Positions 43,648-53,626 of a stretch of 64,000 bases of DNA are shown here, one piece after another. The notes beneath the pieces were generated by a model that searched no databases, had not been told where the DNA came from, and was given only the letters and a program-made list of their open reading frames with translations. Within the stretch, counting starts at the first letter, position 1; each line of letters opens with the position of its first letter. The DNA lies in contig CAYRGG010000013.1 of NCBI GenBank assembly GCA_964423745.1, positions 22,796 to 86,795 of the forward strand, given 5' to 3'. The stretch is from CAYRGG01 sp964423745 (GTDB taxonomy: Bacteria; Pseudomonadota; Gammaproteobacteria; Competibacterales; Competibacteraceae). The translations under genes and the position numbers were made by a program.

Positions 43648-44400
43648 ATGCGTAATCCGATCATCGCGGGCAACTGGAAAATGAATGGCTCTTTAACCAG
43701 CACGCGCACGTTGCTGGAAGGCATCAAGCAAGGCATCGGCGCTATCCGGGACGGTGTAGAATGCGCGGTTTTTCCGCCGTTCGTCTATCTGGCTGAAACG
43801 GAAAAACTGCTTACCGGCACACCCATCCGTTGGGGTGCGCAAAATGTGTCCGAGCAGCAACCGGGTGCTTTTACGGCGGAAATCGCCACAGCCATGTTGC
43901 TAGATTTCCACTGCACCTATGTCATTGTAGGTCATTCTGAACGACGTACCCTTTATGGTGAAACCGATGAAGGCGTTGCAAAAAAATTTGCAGCCGCTCG
44001 TCAAGCGGGTTTAACCCCTGTGTTGTGCATTGGGGAAACCCTTGAAGAGCGCGAGCAAGGCATCACTGAAAATGTCGTCATTCGACAGCTCAAAGCAGTG
44101 TTGTCGTTAGAGGGTATTCAAGGTATTAAAGATGCCGTGGTCGCTTATGAGCCGGTTTGGGCCATCGGTACCGGCAAAACGGCGACACCCCAACAAGCTC
44201 AGGATGTTCATGCCCTCATCCGTAGTCAACTGGCTGAGCATGATGCTAATATTGCCGATGCAACACGGATTTTATACGGTGGCAGCGTCAAGGGTTCTAA
44301 TGCAGAGGAATTGTTTGCTATGCCCGATATCGATGGTGGTCTAGTAGGCGGCGCTTCATTACAGGCGGACGAATTTCTTACCATTGCTAAAGGCGCGTAA
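43648..44400 (+). CDS. tpiA: Triosephosphate isomerase
   Basis: 250 residues. Lys in AGNWKMNG, His in VIVGHSERR and Glu in VAYEPVWAIGTGKTA form the active site. It interconverts DHAP and glyceraldehyde-3-phosphate. secG follows after 12 bp. Confidence 0.98.
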   Translation: MRNPIIAGNWKMNGSLTSTRTLLEGIKQGIGAIRDGVECAVFPPFVYLAETEKLLTGTPIRWGAQNVSEQQPGAFTAEIATAMLLDFHCTYVIVGHSERRTLYGETDEGVAKKFAAARQAGLTPVLCIGETLEEREQGITENVVIRQLKAVLSLEGIQGIKDAVVAYEPVWAIGTGKTATPQQAQDVHALIRSQLAEHDANIADATRILYGGSVKGSNAEELFAMPDIDGGLVGGASLQADEFLTIAKGA

Positions 44401-44412
44401 AGGGAATCGCCT

Positions 44413-44811
44413 ATGCCTATGCATACGATTTTGCTGCTCTTGCACGTTGTCATAGCCATTTCACTGATTGCGTTGGTGTTGCTGCAACAGGGGAAAGGCG
44501 CTGAAGCAGGGGCGGCGTTTGGTGGCGGTGCTTCTTCAACCATGTTTGGCTCGCGGGGCTCTGCCTCATTTTTGACACGGGTCACAGCAGGACTAGCCAC
44601 AGCCTTTTTTTTAACCAGTTTATTTCTTGCTTATTTCGCAACTCAGGTCTCGGAGTCGAGAAGTGTGTTAGAGGGTGTGCAACCACCCGTGCAGACCCAG
44701 GAAACAGAACCCGTCACGGAGCAACCCCAGGGACCTGCTGATATTCCAGGGCCTACAGACGTGCCGGTGGGACCATCCGACGTACCGGATATCCCGCAAC
44801 AATCTGAATGA
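44413..44811 (+). CDS. secG: Preprotein translocase subunit SecG
   Basis: 132 residues with two membrane helices (ILLLLHVVIAISLIALVLL and LATAFFLTSLFLAYFA) and the conserved QQGKGAEAGAAFGGG loop between them. The C-terminal tail is Pro/Gln-rich. It forms part of SecYEG. Confidence 0.95.
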   Translation: MPMHTILLLLHVVIAISLIALVLLQQGKGAEAGAAFGGGASSTMFGSRGSASFLTRVTAGLATAFFLTSLFLAYFATQVSESRSVLEGVQPPVQTQETEPVTEQPQGPADIPGPTDVPVGPSDVPDIPQQSE

Positions 44812-44820
44812 TCTTGTCAT

Positions 44821-44905
44821 GCCGATGTGGTGGAACTGGTAGACACGCTATCTTGAGGGGGTAGTGGCGCAAGCCGTGCCGGTTCGAGTCCGGCCATCGG
44901 TACCA
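44821..44905 (+). tRNA. tRNA-Leu (anticodon GAG)
   Basis: A complete class II tRNA: acceptor GCCGATG, anticodon loop TTGAGGG in a CTATC/GGTAG stem, a short variable arm, T-arm GGTTCGAGTCC and CCA encoded. secG-tRNA-Leu(GAG) is the same order as secG-leuU in E. coli. Confidence 0.96.
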
Positions 44906-44920
44906 ATATTTCCTATAATT

Positions 44921-44950
44921 AAAAAAAGCACCTTTATGGTGCTTTTTTTT
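44921..44950 (+). terminator. Rho-independent terminator after tRNA-Leu
   Basis: AAAAAAAGCACC pairs with GGTGCTTTTTTT around TTTAT, followed by more T. It separates the tpiA-secG-tRNA unit from the nuo operon, which begins about 110 bp on. Confidence 0.9.
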
Positions 44951-45062
44951 TAAAAACGATTTTTTTAAGCTACTTTATTTTTAACAATAAGGTAGCATTT
45001 GGCCCAAGGGAACTTTTAGTTTTAAAAGGTTCTATTCAAGTGTAACCGAGGGGCTTGCGCGA

Positions 45063-45419
45063 GTGTTAGAAAATTATCTACCCGTTCTTATCTTTATTAC
45101 CGTTGGTATTGTCATCGGTATTGCTCCCATTTTATTGGGGTTTTTTCTCGGCCCTAATCGGCCGGATAGCGAAAAATTATCTCCCTACGAATGCGGTTTC
45201 GAAGCCTTTGAAGATGCCCGTATGAAATTCGATGTGCGCTATTATTTGGTCGCTATCCTGTTTATTATTTTTGATCTAGAAATCGCGTTTCTGTTTCCAT
45301 GGGCTATTGTCCTGGATGAGATCGGTGTGTTTGGGTTTAGTGCTATGGCCATTTTTCTCGGTATTTTAATCGTTGGTTTTATCTACGAGTGGAAAAAAGG
45401 AGCCTTAGAATGGGAATAG
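45063..45419 (+). CDS. nuoA: NADH-quinone oxidoreductase subunit A
   Basis: 118 residues with three membrane helices and the conserved SPYECGFEAFEDAR loop. GTG start. First gene of the nuo operon; its 3' end overlaps nuoB by ten bases. Confidence 0.96.
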   Translation: MLENYLPVLIFITVGIVIGIAPILLGFFLGPNRPDSEKLSPYECGFEAFEDARMKFDVRYYLVAILFIIFDLEIAFLFPWAIVLDEIGVFGFSAMAIFLGILIVGFIYEWKKGALEWE

Positions 45420-45886
45420 AAGGTGTACTCGACGAAGGTTTCGTAACCACAACAGCTGATAAGCTCATCAATTGGGCGCGCACCGGTTCCATGTGGCCCA
45501 TGACTTTTGGACTTGCCTGTTGTGCCGTAGAGATGATGCATGCCGGCGCTGCCCGCTACGATTTGGATCGTTTTGGCGTGGTTTTCCGACCTAGTCCTCG
45601 GCAATCTGACGTGATGATTGTCGCCGGAACCTTGGTTAACAAAATGGCCCCCGCGTTACGCAAGGTCTACGACCAAATGGCGGAACCCCGCTGGGTCATC
45701 TCCATGGGCTCCTGCGCCAATGGTGGTGGCTACTACCATTATTCTTATTCTGTGGTGCGTGGCTGTGATCGTATTATCCCGGTTGACATCTACGTGCCCG
45801 GTTGCCCACCCACCGCGGAAGCGCTTTTGTACGGCATCATTCAATTACAAAACAAGATTCGCCGTACCAATACCATTGCTCGATAA
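45410..45886 (+). CDS. nuoB: NADH-quinone oxidoreductase subunit B
   Basis: 158 residues from ATG at 45410 (AAAGGAG upstream), overlapping nuoA. It ligates cluster N2 with the Cys pair in FGLACCAVEMM and the Cys residues in GSCANGGG and PGCPPTAEALL. Part of the Q module. Confidence 0.97.
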   Translation: MGIEGVLDEGFVTTTADKLINWARTGSMWPMTFGLACCAVEMMHAGAARYDLDRFGVVFRPSPRQSDVMIVAGTLVNKMAPALRKVYDQMAEPRWVISMGSCANGGGYYHYSYSVVRGCDRIIPVDIYVPGCPPTAEALLYGIIQLQNKIRRTNTIAR

Positions 45887-45898
45887 AGGTACTCATCA

Positions 45899-46609
45899 GT
45901 GACCCTAGGAAAGCTACTGGAACAGTTACAGTCCCGTTTTGTGGACCTTGTGCAACAGATAAACTCAGCCCACGACGAACTTACGTTGGAAATTCCCGCG
46001 GAGCGGTCCTTAGACATCTTGACGGCGTTGCGTGATGAGTTTGCTTTTGAACAGTTGATGGATCTGTGTGTAGTGGATTACGCCGCTTATGGCGACACGG
46101 AATGGGCCACCCAAGAAACCACTGAGACAGGTTTTAGCCGTGGCGTCACGGAACGCGCCATCGGTCGTCCCGCCGTTGCTCTGCAAGCGGTGGCTGAGCG
46201 ACCCCGCAAAAACCGCTTTGCGGTGGTTTATCATCTACTCTCCATCAGCCACAATCAACGTCTGCGGGTGCGTGTTTATGCCCCCGATGATGAATTACCC
46301 AGGGTCCCTTCGGTGTATGGCATCTGGAGTTCTGCTGATTGGTACGAACGAGAAGCGTTCGACCTATTCGGTATCCTTTTTGAAGGTCATCCGGATCTCC
46401 GGCGTATCCTTACCGATTACGGGTTTATTGGCCATCCCTTTCGAAAAGATTTTCCCCTCACCGGCCATGTGGAAATGCGCTACGATCCAGAGCGCGGACG
46501 TATTGTGTATGAGCCGGTAAGCATTGAGCCGCGGGTGTTAGTACCTCGGGTCATTCGTAAAGATAACCGTTATGAGATTGCCCAATCCACCTCGAAGGAT
46601 GTTTCCTGA
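45899..46609 (+). CDS. nuoC: NADH-quinone oxidoreductase subunit C
   Basis: 236 residues, GTG start after AAGGT. The 30-kDa subunit signature ERAFDLFGI-like (EREAFDLFGILFEGHPDLRR) is clear. nuoC and nuoD are separate genes here, not fused as in E. coli. Its stop overlaps the nuoD start by one base. Confidence 0.96.
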   Translation: MTLGKLLEQLQSRFVDLVQQINSAHDELTLEIPAERSLDILTALRDEFAFEQLMDLCVVDYAAYGDTEWATQETTETGFSRGVTERAIGRPAVALQAVAERPRKNRFAVVYHLLSISHNQRLRVRVYAPDDELPRVPSVYGIWSSADWYEREAFDLFGILFEGHPDLRRILTDYGFIGHPFRKDFPLTGHVEMRYDPERGRIVYEPVSIEPRVLVPRVIRKDNRYEIAQSTSKDVS

Positions 46610-47862
46610 TGCCTGAAATCCGTAATTACACCATGAATTTTGGGCCCCAACATCCGGCTGCCCACGGCGTATTGCGGCTGGTGCTGGAGATGGACGGTGA
46701 AGTCATCGAGCGGGCTGATCCCCATATCGGTTTGTTACATCGGGCCACCGAGAAATTGGCGGAAAGCAAACCGTATAATCAGACCATCGGCTATATGGAC
46801 CGTTTAGACTATGTGTCCATGATGTGCAACGAGCATGGCTATGTCTTGGCCATCGAAAAGTTGTTAGGCGTCACGCCACCGCTACGGGCCCAATACATCC
46901 GGGTCATGTTCGACGAAATAACCCGCATCCTCAATCATCTCTTGTGGTTAGGGGCCCATGCCCTGGACATCGGCGCCATGACCGTTTTTTTGTACTGCTT
47001 CCGGGAGCGAGAAGATCTCATGGATTGTTACGAGGCAGTTTCCGGCGCACGTTTGCACGCCACCTATTACCGGCCGGGTGGGGTGTATCGGGATTTGCCA
47101 GCACAGATGCCCTGTTATCAACCCTCCAAATTCCGTAGTCAAAAAGAGGTGGATGAACTCAACGAAAACCGTCAAGGATCGCTACTGGATTTTATCGCCG
47201 ATTTCACCCAACGTTTTCCGGCTCGTGTCGATGAGTACGAGACATTGCTCACGGATAACCGTATCTGGAAGCAACGCACCGTAGGCATCGGTGTGGTAAG
47301 TCCAGAGCGGGCGCTGCAGTTGGGTTTCTCTGGGCCTATGCTCCGAGGTTCCGGTGTAGCCTGGGATCTGCGCAAAAAACAACCCTATGAAGTCTATGAT
47401 CGTATGGACTTCGACATCCCCATCGGCATGCAGGGTGATAGCTACGACCGTTATTTGGTGCGTATTGCTGAAATGCGGGAATCCAATCGTATTATTCATC
47501 AGTGTGTAAAGTGGCTACGGGCGAATCCAGGACCGGTGGCCTTGGATGACCACAAGATCATCCCGCCCCATCGGGAAACCATGAAAGAAGATATGGAAGC
47601 TTTGATCCATCATTTTAAACTGTTTACCGAAGGTTATTGCGTGCCACCTGGCGAAGTCTATGCCGCCGTGGAAGCCCCCAAGGGGGAATTCGGCTGTTAT
47701 CTGGTGTCGGACGGGGCTAATAAACCTTATCGGCTTAAGGTTCGTGCGCCGGGCTTTGCCCACTTAGCCGCCTTGGACGAAATGACCCGGGGCCATATGT
47801 TGGCCGATGTGGTGACGGTTATCGGTACCCAGGACATTGTATTCGGAGAGATTGATCGCTAA
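46609..47862 (+). CDS. nuoD: NADH-quinone oxidoreductase subunit D
   Basis: 417 residues of the 49-kDa subunit, starting with NFGPQHPAAHGVLRL and containing the quinone-site His/Tyr region. It forms the quinone pocket with NuoB. Overlaps nuoE by one base (TAATG). Confidence 0.97.
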   Translation: MPEIRNYTMNFGPQHPAAHGVLRLVLEMDGEVIERADPHIGLLHRATEKLAESKPYNQTIGYMDRLDYVSMMCNEHGYVLAIEKLLGVTPPLRAQYIRVMFDEITRILNHLLWLGAHALDIGAMTVFLYCFREREDLMDCYEAVSGARLHATYYRPGGVYRDLPAQMPCYQPSKFRSQKEVDELNENRQGSLLDFIADFTQRFPARVDEYETLLTDNRIWKQRTVGIGVVSPERALQLGFSGPMLRGSGVAWDLRKKQPYEVYDRMDFDIPIGMQGDSYDRYLVRIAEMRESNRIIHQCVKWLRANPGPVALDDHKIIPPHRETMKEDMEALIHHFKLFTEGYCVPPGEVYAAVEAPKGEFGCYLVSDGANKPYRLKVRAPGFAHLAALDEMTRGHMLADVVTVIGTQDIVFGEIDR

Positions 47863-48365
47863 TGAGTACCATCGATTTAGCTGACCGGTTATCCCCTCAT
47901 GTTCGTTCCGAAATCGATCGTTGGGTCAGTAAATTTCCTGCCGATCGCAAACGTTCGGCCGTTCTAGCGGCGTTGCGGGAGGTGCAGCACGAAAATGGCG
48001 GTTATCTCACTACTGAGCTAATGGATGCCGTGGCGGATTATCTGAAACTACCTTCCATCGCCGTCTATGAAGTGGCTTCGTTCTACTCTATGTTTGAACT
48101 CAAACCCGTAGGTCGCCATAGCATTTCCGTGTGTACCAACGTCTCCTGTATGTTGCGCGGCTCTGATGAGATCGTCGCTCACATAGAAAACAAATTGGGG
48201 ATCAAAACCGGCCAGAGCACAGAAGATGGCAAATTCTATCTTAAAGAGGAAGAAGAGTGCCTTGCTGCCTGTGTCCGGGCGCCGATGATGCAGATCGACC
48301 ATATTTATTACGAGGATCTGACTCTAGAAAAAGTGGATCAGATCCTCGACAACTTGGAGTCGTGA
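47862..48365 (+). CDS. nuoE: NADH-quinone oxidoreductase subunit E
   Basis: 167 residues, 24-kDa subunit carrying the [2Fe-2S] cluster N1a: ligands in CTNVSCMLRG and ECLAACVRAP. It pairs with NuoF in the NADH module. Confidence 0.96.
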   Translation: MSTIDLADRLSPHVRSEIDRWVSKFPADRKRSAVLAALREVQHENGGYLTTELMDAVADYLKLPSIAVYEVASFYSMFELKPVGRHSISVCTNVSCMLRGSDEIVAHIENKLGIKTGQSTEDGKFYLKEEEECLAACVRAPMMQIDHIYYEDLTLEKVDQILDNLES

Positions 48366-48368
48366 CCC

Positions 48369-49664
48369 ATGGCTGAAAATGTCTGCTACCAAACCTTAGA
48401 TGAGGAAACCCCATGGGCCCTCACCACCTATACCCAGTTGGGTGGCTACGAAGCTTGGCGCAAGATACTCGCCGGTGAGTTGACCTCCGATCAGGTGTTG
48501 CAGGAGGTTAAGCAGTCGGGGTTGCGGGGGCGCGGCGGAGCCGGCTTTCCCACGGGCTTAAAATGGAGTTTTATGCCGAAGAAGGCGCCGGGTCAAAAAT
48601 ACATCGTCTGCAATTCCGATGAGTCGGAACCCGGCACCTGCAAGGATCGGGATATCATGCGCTACAACCCCCATGCCTTGATTGAAGGCATGGCCATTGC
48701 CGGTTTTGCCACCGGCGCTAGTATTGGCTACAACTACCTACGGGGTGAGTGGCTTGACGAACCTTATCAACGTTTTGAGCAAGCCTTACAGGAAACCTAC
48801 GACGCAGGTCTGTTGGGAAAAAACATTCAGGGTTCCGGCATCGATTTTGATTTGTACACAGTGCTCGGTGCGGGCGCCTATATCTGTGGTGAGGAGACCG
48901 CCCTGCTAGAATCCCTAGAAGGTAAAAAAGGCTTGCCTCGTTTCAAACCGCCGTTTCCGGCTAACTATGGGCTCTACGGCAAACCTACCACCATCAATAA
49001 CACGGAAACCCTAGCCTCAGTACCGTCTATCATTCGTAACGGCGCTGATTGGTTTTTAAAGTTAGGTATTCCTAACGCCGGTGGTACAAAGATTTTTTCC
49101 GTGTCCGGGCATGTGGAAAAACCCGGTAATTTTGAGATCCCTCTAGGCACGCCCTTTTCAGAACTGCTGGCTATGGCGGGGGGTATGCGGGGTGGTCGTC
49201 AACTTAAGGCGGTTATCCCTGGTGGGTCCTCTGTGCCGGTGCTGCCGGGGGAGGTGATGCTGAACACCACCATGGACTATGACGCCATCGCTAAGGCGGG
49301 ATCTCTGTTGGGTTCCGGGGCCGTTATCGTCATGGACGAGACCACCGATATGGTGCAAGTGTTGCGCCGCATCGCGCGTTTTTATTATGCCGAGTCCTGT
49401 GGTCAATGCACTCCCTGCCGGGAAGGTACCGGTTGGCTCTATCGGATGCTAACCCGCATTGTCAATGGACAGGGGCAATATGAAGATTTGGATAAGTTGG
49501 ATCAAGTGGCCCGCAACATCGAAGGTCACACCATCTGTGCTCTGGGCGACGCAGCAGCCATGCCAGTGTATAGTTTTTTGCAACATTTCCGTGACGAATT
49601 TGTTTACTACATTAAGTATCAGTGCAGTGTGGTTTCCGTCAAAGGCTCCCGGCGAGCTGCCTGA
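48369..49664 (+). CDS. nuoF: NADH-quinone oxidoreductase subunit F
   Basis: 431 residues; the NADH- and FMN-binding subunit, with the glycine-rich GLRGRGGAGFPTGLKW motif and the [4Fe-4S] N3 ligands in SCGQCTPCREGTGW. It oxidises NADH and passes electrons through the iron-sulfur chain. Confidence 0.97.
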   Translation: MAENVCYQTLDEETPWALTTYTQLGGYEAWRKILAGELTSDQVLQEVKQSGLRGRGGAGFPTGLKWSFMPKKAPGQKYIVCNSDESEPGTCKDRDIMRYNPHALIEGMAIAGFATGASIGYNYLRGEWLDEPYQRFEQALQETYDAGLLGKNIQGSGIDFDLYTVLGAGAYICGEETALLESLEGKKGLPRFKPPFPANYGLYGKPTTINNTETLASVPSIIRNGADWFLKLGIPNAGGTKIFSVSGHVEKPGNFEIPLGTPFSELLAMAGGMRGGRQLKAVIPGGSSVPVLPGEVMLNTTMDYDAIAKAGSLLGSGAVIVMDETTDMVQVLRRIARFYYAESCGQCTPCREGTGWLYRMLTRIVNGQGQYEDLDKLDQVARNIEGHTICALGDAAAMPVYSFLQHFRDEFVYYIKYQCSVVSVKGSRRAA

Positions 49665-49692
49665 GATTTCTTAATCGGCTATTGGATAATTT

Positions 49693-52068
49693 ATGAGCGA
49701 AGACATCGTCAACATCGAAGTCAACGGCAAACCGCTGCAAGCCCACAAGGGCAGTATGTTAATGGAAGTGACCGATGCGGCAGGCATCTATATCCCGCGC
49801 TTTTGTTATCACAAAAAGCTCTCAGTCGCCGCCAATTGCCGCATGTGTTTGGTGGAGGTGGAAAAAGCGCCAAAACCTTTACCCGCCTGCGCGACGCCGG
49901 TCATGGAGGGCATGAAAGCCTACACGGATTCGCCTAAAGCCATCGCTGCCCAAAAGGCTACCATGGAGTTTTTGCTAATCAACCATCCCTTGGATTGTCC
50001 CATTTGTGACCAAGGGGGCGAGTGCGAACTGCAAGATCTCGCCATGGGATTTGGCCGTGGTATTTCCCGCTTTACCGAGCGCAAACGGGTGGTCAAGGAT
50101 AAAAACATCGGTCCCTTAATCAAAACCGATATGACCCGTTGTATTCACTGCACCCGTTGTGTACGTTTTGGCGAAGAAATCGCTAATTTACAAGAGCTGG
50201 GTGCCACCGGGCGGGGTGAGCATATGGAAATCGGCACCTACATCGAAAAAAGTTTGGTGTCGGAATTGTCGGGTAATGTCATCGACCTGTGCCCCGTAGG
50301 TGCGTTAACCGCTAAACCCTCCCGTTACACGGGACGTTCCTGGGAATACGTTCAACATGCCAGCGTCTCTCCCCATGACGCAGTGGGTTCTAACCTGTAT
50401 CTCCATACCTACCAAGGCAAGGTCATGCGGGTAGTGCCCCGGGACAATGAGGCCATCAACGAGACTTGGATTGCTGACCGGGACCGTTTTAGCTATGCCG
50501 GGCTGTATAGCGACGATCGTCTCTTGCAACCCCAGATGGACGGCAAAGAGGTTGAGTGGACCCAGGCCCTGGAAACGGTTCGCCAACGTCTCTTAGCGAT
50601 GATGGAAACCCACGGCGCCGAATCCGTTGGCATGTTGGTAGCGCCTAATCTTACTTTGGAAGAAATGTACCTAGCCCAAAAGTTGGCACGGGGTTTAGGG
50701 ATAGCGAATATCGATCATCGTTTGCGCCAAGGTGATTTTAGAGACCAAGAAAATGCGCCTGTTTATCCGGGCTTGGGCATGGGTCTCGCTGACTTAGAAC
50801 AGCTTAGCACCGCGCTTTTGGTGGGCGCCAACATTCGTATGGAACAACCCCTAGCCGCCCATCGGTTGCGCAAAGCAGCCATGGCGGGAAACCTGCGGGT
50901 TATGGCCATCAATCCCCGGAATTTTGAGTTTCACTTCCAGGTTGCAGAAAAAGTAATTACCGATCCTGGCGGGATGATCACAGCTCTGGCTGGCGTGGCA
51001 AAAGCCCTTGCCGAATCCACCAGTACGCCTGTTCCCGCCCCTTTGCAAGCATTACTGGACGTCACAGATGTGACTGAAACCCATGGCGCTATGGCCGCCC
51101 AGCTCAGGGATAACCAACGGGCGTCTGTGCTATTAGGCAGTCTTGCCATGGCGCATCCTGATTTTTCTCTACTACGGGCATTGGCGGTTTTTGTGGCCAA
51201 AACCAGTGCCTCGACATTGAGTTATTTACCCGAGTCGGCTAATTCAGTGGGCGCTTGGTTGGCGGGCGTATTGCCCCACCGCATAGCGGGAGGTCAGGAA
51301 GCGCCTGTTATTGGGCTAAATGCTCGGGAAATGCTGGAATCGCCCCGTAAAGCTTATATCTTGTTGGGTGTGGAACCGGAATTCGATGGTTGGGACTCGG
51401 CGGCTGCGCTGGCTGCCGTCAAGGATGCCGAATTGGTGGTTTCCATCAGTCCCTATGCGAACGCGGCCGCTCAGGCTTACGCCCATGTCTTACTGCCTAG
51501 CGCAGCCTTTGCGGAAACAGAGGGTAGTTATGTGAATATGGAAGGGCGTTGCCAAACCGTGCAGGCGGCTGTTAAACCACCGGGTGAGGCACGACCCGCT
51601 TGGAAAGTGTTACGGGTCCTGGGCAATACCTTTCAGTTGCCTGGTTTCGACTATGTGACGTCGGAGGCGATTCTGGACGAGGTGTTGCAAGCATGTGCTG
51701 AGGTAGAACCGCAAAATCTTTTGCAAAGTTCTGCTACAATCGGCGACTTTGCAGGGCAAGAAGGTCTCTGGCGCATAGGCGAGACGCCCATCTACGCCAC
51801 CGATGCCTTGGTGCGGCGTGCCCCACCGCTTCAGGAAACAACTTGGGCGGGTCCAGCCAGCGCTACTCTGCATCCGGCTACGGCGGAGACTCTTGGGCTT
51901 AAAGCGGGTTCTCGGGTTACAGTTCAACAGCAGGCAAATAAGGTAGAATTGCCGTTGACCCTGGACGACACGGTTGCCCAAGGGTGTGTCTGGATACCCG
52001 CTGGGGTAGCTGAAACCGCTCCGTTGGGTCAACGTATTGGACCAGTCAGTCTACAAACGTCTGAATAA
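49693..52068 (+). CDS. nuoG: NADH-quinone oxidoreductase subunit G
   Basis: 791 residues. N-terminal [2Fe-2S] N1b (FCYHKKLSVAANCRMC, then CATPV), then His/Cys-ligated N5 (DCPICDQGGECELQD) and N4 (CIHCTRCVRFG), and a molybdopterin-oxidoreductase-type fold to the C-terminus. The region where E. coli has extra N7 cysteines reads RSWEYVQHASVSPHDAVGSN, so N7 is absent, as in most complex I. Confidence 0.96.
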   Translation: MSEDIVNIEVNGKPLQAHKGSMLMEVTDAAGIYIPRFCYHKKLSVAANCRMCLVEVEKAPKPLPACATPVMEGMKAYTDSPKAIAAQKATMEFLLINHPLDCPICDQGGECELQDLAMGFGRGISRFTERKRVVKDKNIGPLIKTDMTRCIHCTRCVRFGEEIANLQELGATGRGEHMEIGTYIEKSLVSELSGNVIDLCPVGALTAKPSRYTGRSWEYVQHASVSPHDAVGSNLYLHTYQGKVMRVVPRDNEAINETWIADRDRFSYAGLYSDDRLLQPQMDGKEVEWTQALETVRQRLLAMMETHGAESVGMLVAPNLTLEEMYLAQKLARGLGIANIDHRLRQGDFRDQENAPVYPGLGMGLADLEQLSTALLVGANIRMEQPLAAHRLRKAAMAGNLRVMAINPRNFEFHFQVAEKVITDPGGMITALAGVAKALAESTSTPVPAPLQALLDVTDVTETHGAMAAQLRDNQRASVLLGSLAMAHPDFSLLRALAVFVAKTSASTLSYLPESANSVGAWLAGVLPHRIAGGQEAPVIGLNAREMLESPRKAYILLGVEPEFDGWDSAAALAAVKDAELVVSISPYANAAAQAYAHVLLPSAAFAETEGSYVNMEGRCQTVQAAVKPPGEARPAWKVLRVLGNTFQLPGFDYVTSEAILDEVLQACAEVEPQNLLQSSATIGDFAGQEGLWRIGETPIYATDALVRRAPPLQETTWAGPASATLHPATAETLGLKAGSRVTVQQQANKVELPLTLDDTVAQGCVWIPAGVAETAPLGQRIGPVSLQTSE

Positions 52069-52109
52069 CGGCCTATTTGGTGGAAACCTTGGGTATTTCG
52101 GGATAATTT

Positions 52110-53117
52110 GTGGAAACTATTTTTACCGTTACGCTTATCCTCGCAAAGGTAGTTGTCATAGTCGTACCGCTTCTTTTAGCGGTGGCTTATCTCACCTTTG
52201 CCGAACGGAAAGTGATCGGCTCTATCCAAGTACGCATGGGGCCCAACCGGGTAGGCCCGCGGGGATGGTTACAACCCATTGCCGATGCCCTAAAGCTGTT
52301 ATTTAAAGAGGTCATCGTTCCCTCGGGGGCCAGTCGTTTTTTATTTGTCACAGCGCCCATTCTATCCATTGCTCCCGCTCTGGCGGCTTGGGCAGTGATT
52401 CCCTTTGATCAAGGTATGGTACTCGCCAATATCGATGCAGGTCTGCTCTATGTGCTTGCCCTCACTTCCTTAGGCGTGTATGGCGTCATCATCGCCGGTT
52501 GGGCGTCCAATTCCAAGTACGCCTTTTTGGGGTCTATGCGGGCAGCAGCGCAAATCGTGGCCTATGAAATCGCCATGGGTTTTGCGCTAGTGGGCGTACT
52601 GATGGCGGCGGGTAGTCTCAATTTACAGACCATCGTAGCGTCTCAACAAGGCGGCATCTTACATTGGTTTTGGTTACCCTTGTTGCCCTTATTTGTGGTG
52701 TATTTTATTGCCGGTGTTGCCGAAACCAACCGAGCGCCCTTTGATGTAGCGGAAGGGGAATCCGAGATAGTGGCGGGTTTTCATGTGGAGTACTCGGGGA
52801 TGGCCTTTGCCATTTTCTTTTTAGCCGAGTACGCCAACATGATTTTGATTTCCGCCCTGGCGGCGACGCTCTTCTTAGGCGGCTGGTTATCGCCCTTTGA
52901 AGGGCTTCCTTGGCTGGGTGAACCCAGCCTTTTTTGGTTTGTGTTTAAAATCGCCTTTTTCCTGTTTTTGTTTTTATGGTTTCGCGCCACCTTTCCCCGT
53001 TATCGTTACGACCAGATTATGCGCTTGGGATGGAAGGTGTTTATTCCCCTGACGTTGGTGTGGATCGGCGTTGTGGGTATCGCGATCTTGGTCCACCTGC
53101 CACCCTGGTTCAACTAG
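52110..53117 (+). CDS. nuoH: NADH-quinone oxidoreductase subunit H
   Basis: 335 residues, eight predicted membrane helices. The family signature ERKVIGSIQVRMGPNRVGP and AETNRAPFDVAEGESE are present; these line the quinone channel. GTG start, 41 bp after nuoG. Confidence 0.97.
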   Translation: METIFTVTLILAKVVVIVVPLLLAVAYLTFAERKVIGSIQVRMGPNRVGPRGWLQPIADALKLLFKEVIVPSGASRFLFVTAPILSIAPALAAWAVIPFDQGMVLANIDAGLLYVLALTSLGVYGVIIAGWASNSKYAFLGSMRAAAQIVAYEIAMGFALVGVLMAAGSLNLQTIVASQQGGILHWFWLPLLPLFVVYFIAGVAETNRAPFDVAEGESEIVAGFHVEYSGMAFAIFFLAEYANMILISALAATLFLGGWLSPFEGLPWLGEPSLFWFVFKIAFFLFLFLWFRATFPRYRYDQIMRLGWKVFIPLTLVWIGVVGIAILVHLPPWFN

Positions 53118-53130
53118 GCGGAGGTCTGTG

Positions 53131-53622
53131 ATGAATAATAACTTTCAGCAGTATTTAAAGAGTTTCATGCTGTGGGAGCTGCTGTTGGGTTTGCGTCTGA
53201 CGGTGCAGAATTTGTTTACCCGTAAAGTCACTGTCCAGTTTCCCGAGGAGCGTACCCCGCAATCGCCTCGTTTCCGGGGTTTACATGCGTTGCGCCGTTA
53301 TTCTAATGGTGAGGAACGCTGTATTGCCTGTAAACTGTGCGAGGCGGTGTGTCCTGCCTTGGCCATTACCATAGAATCCGAGGAGCGAGATGACGGCACC
53401 CGGCGTACCACTCGCTATGATATCGATCTGTTCAAGTGCGTGTACTGCGGTTTTTGCGAAGAGGCTTGTCCTGTGGATGCCATCGTAGAAACCCGGGTGC
53501 TGGACTATCATTTTGAAAACCCAGGCGAACAAATTATGACCAAACAACAATTGCTGGCCGTTGGCGATCGACTAGAAGAACAAATCGCCGCCGACCGTGC
53601 GGCCGACGCACCTTATCGCTAA
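53131..53622 (+). CDS. nuoI: NADH-quinone oxidoreductase subunit I
   Basis: 163 residues starting at ATG 53131 after GGAGGT. Two [4Fe-4S] motifs: CIACKLCEAVCPALAI and CVYCGFCEEACPVDAI (N6a, N6b). Links the peripheral arm to the membrane. Confidence 0.97.
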   Translation: MNNNFQQYLKSFMLWELLLGLRLTVQNLFTRKVTVQFPEERTPQSPRFRGLHALRRYSNGEERCIACKLCEAVCPALAITIESEERDDGTRRTTRYDIDLFKCVYCGFCEEACPVDAIVETRVLDYHFENPGEQIMTKQQLLAVGDRLEEQIAADRAADAPYR

Positions 53623-53626
53623 CACT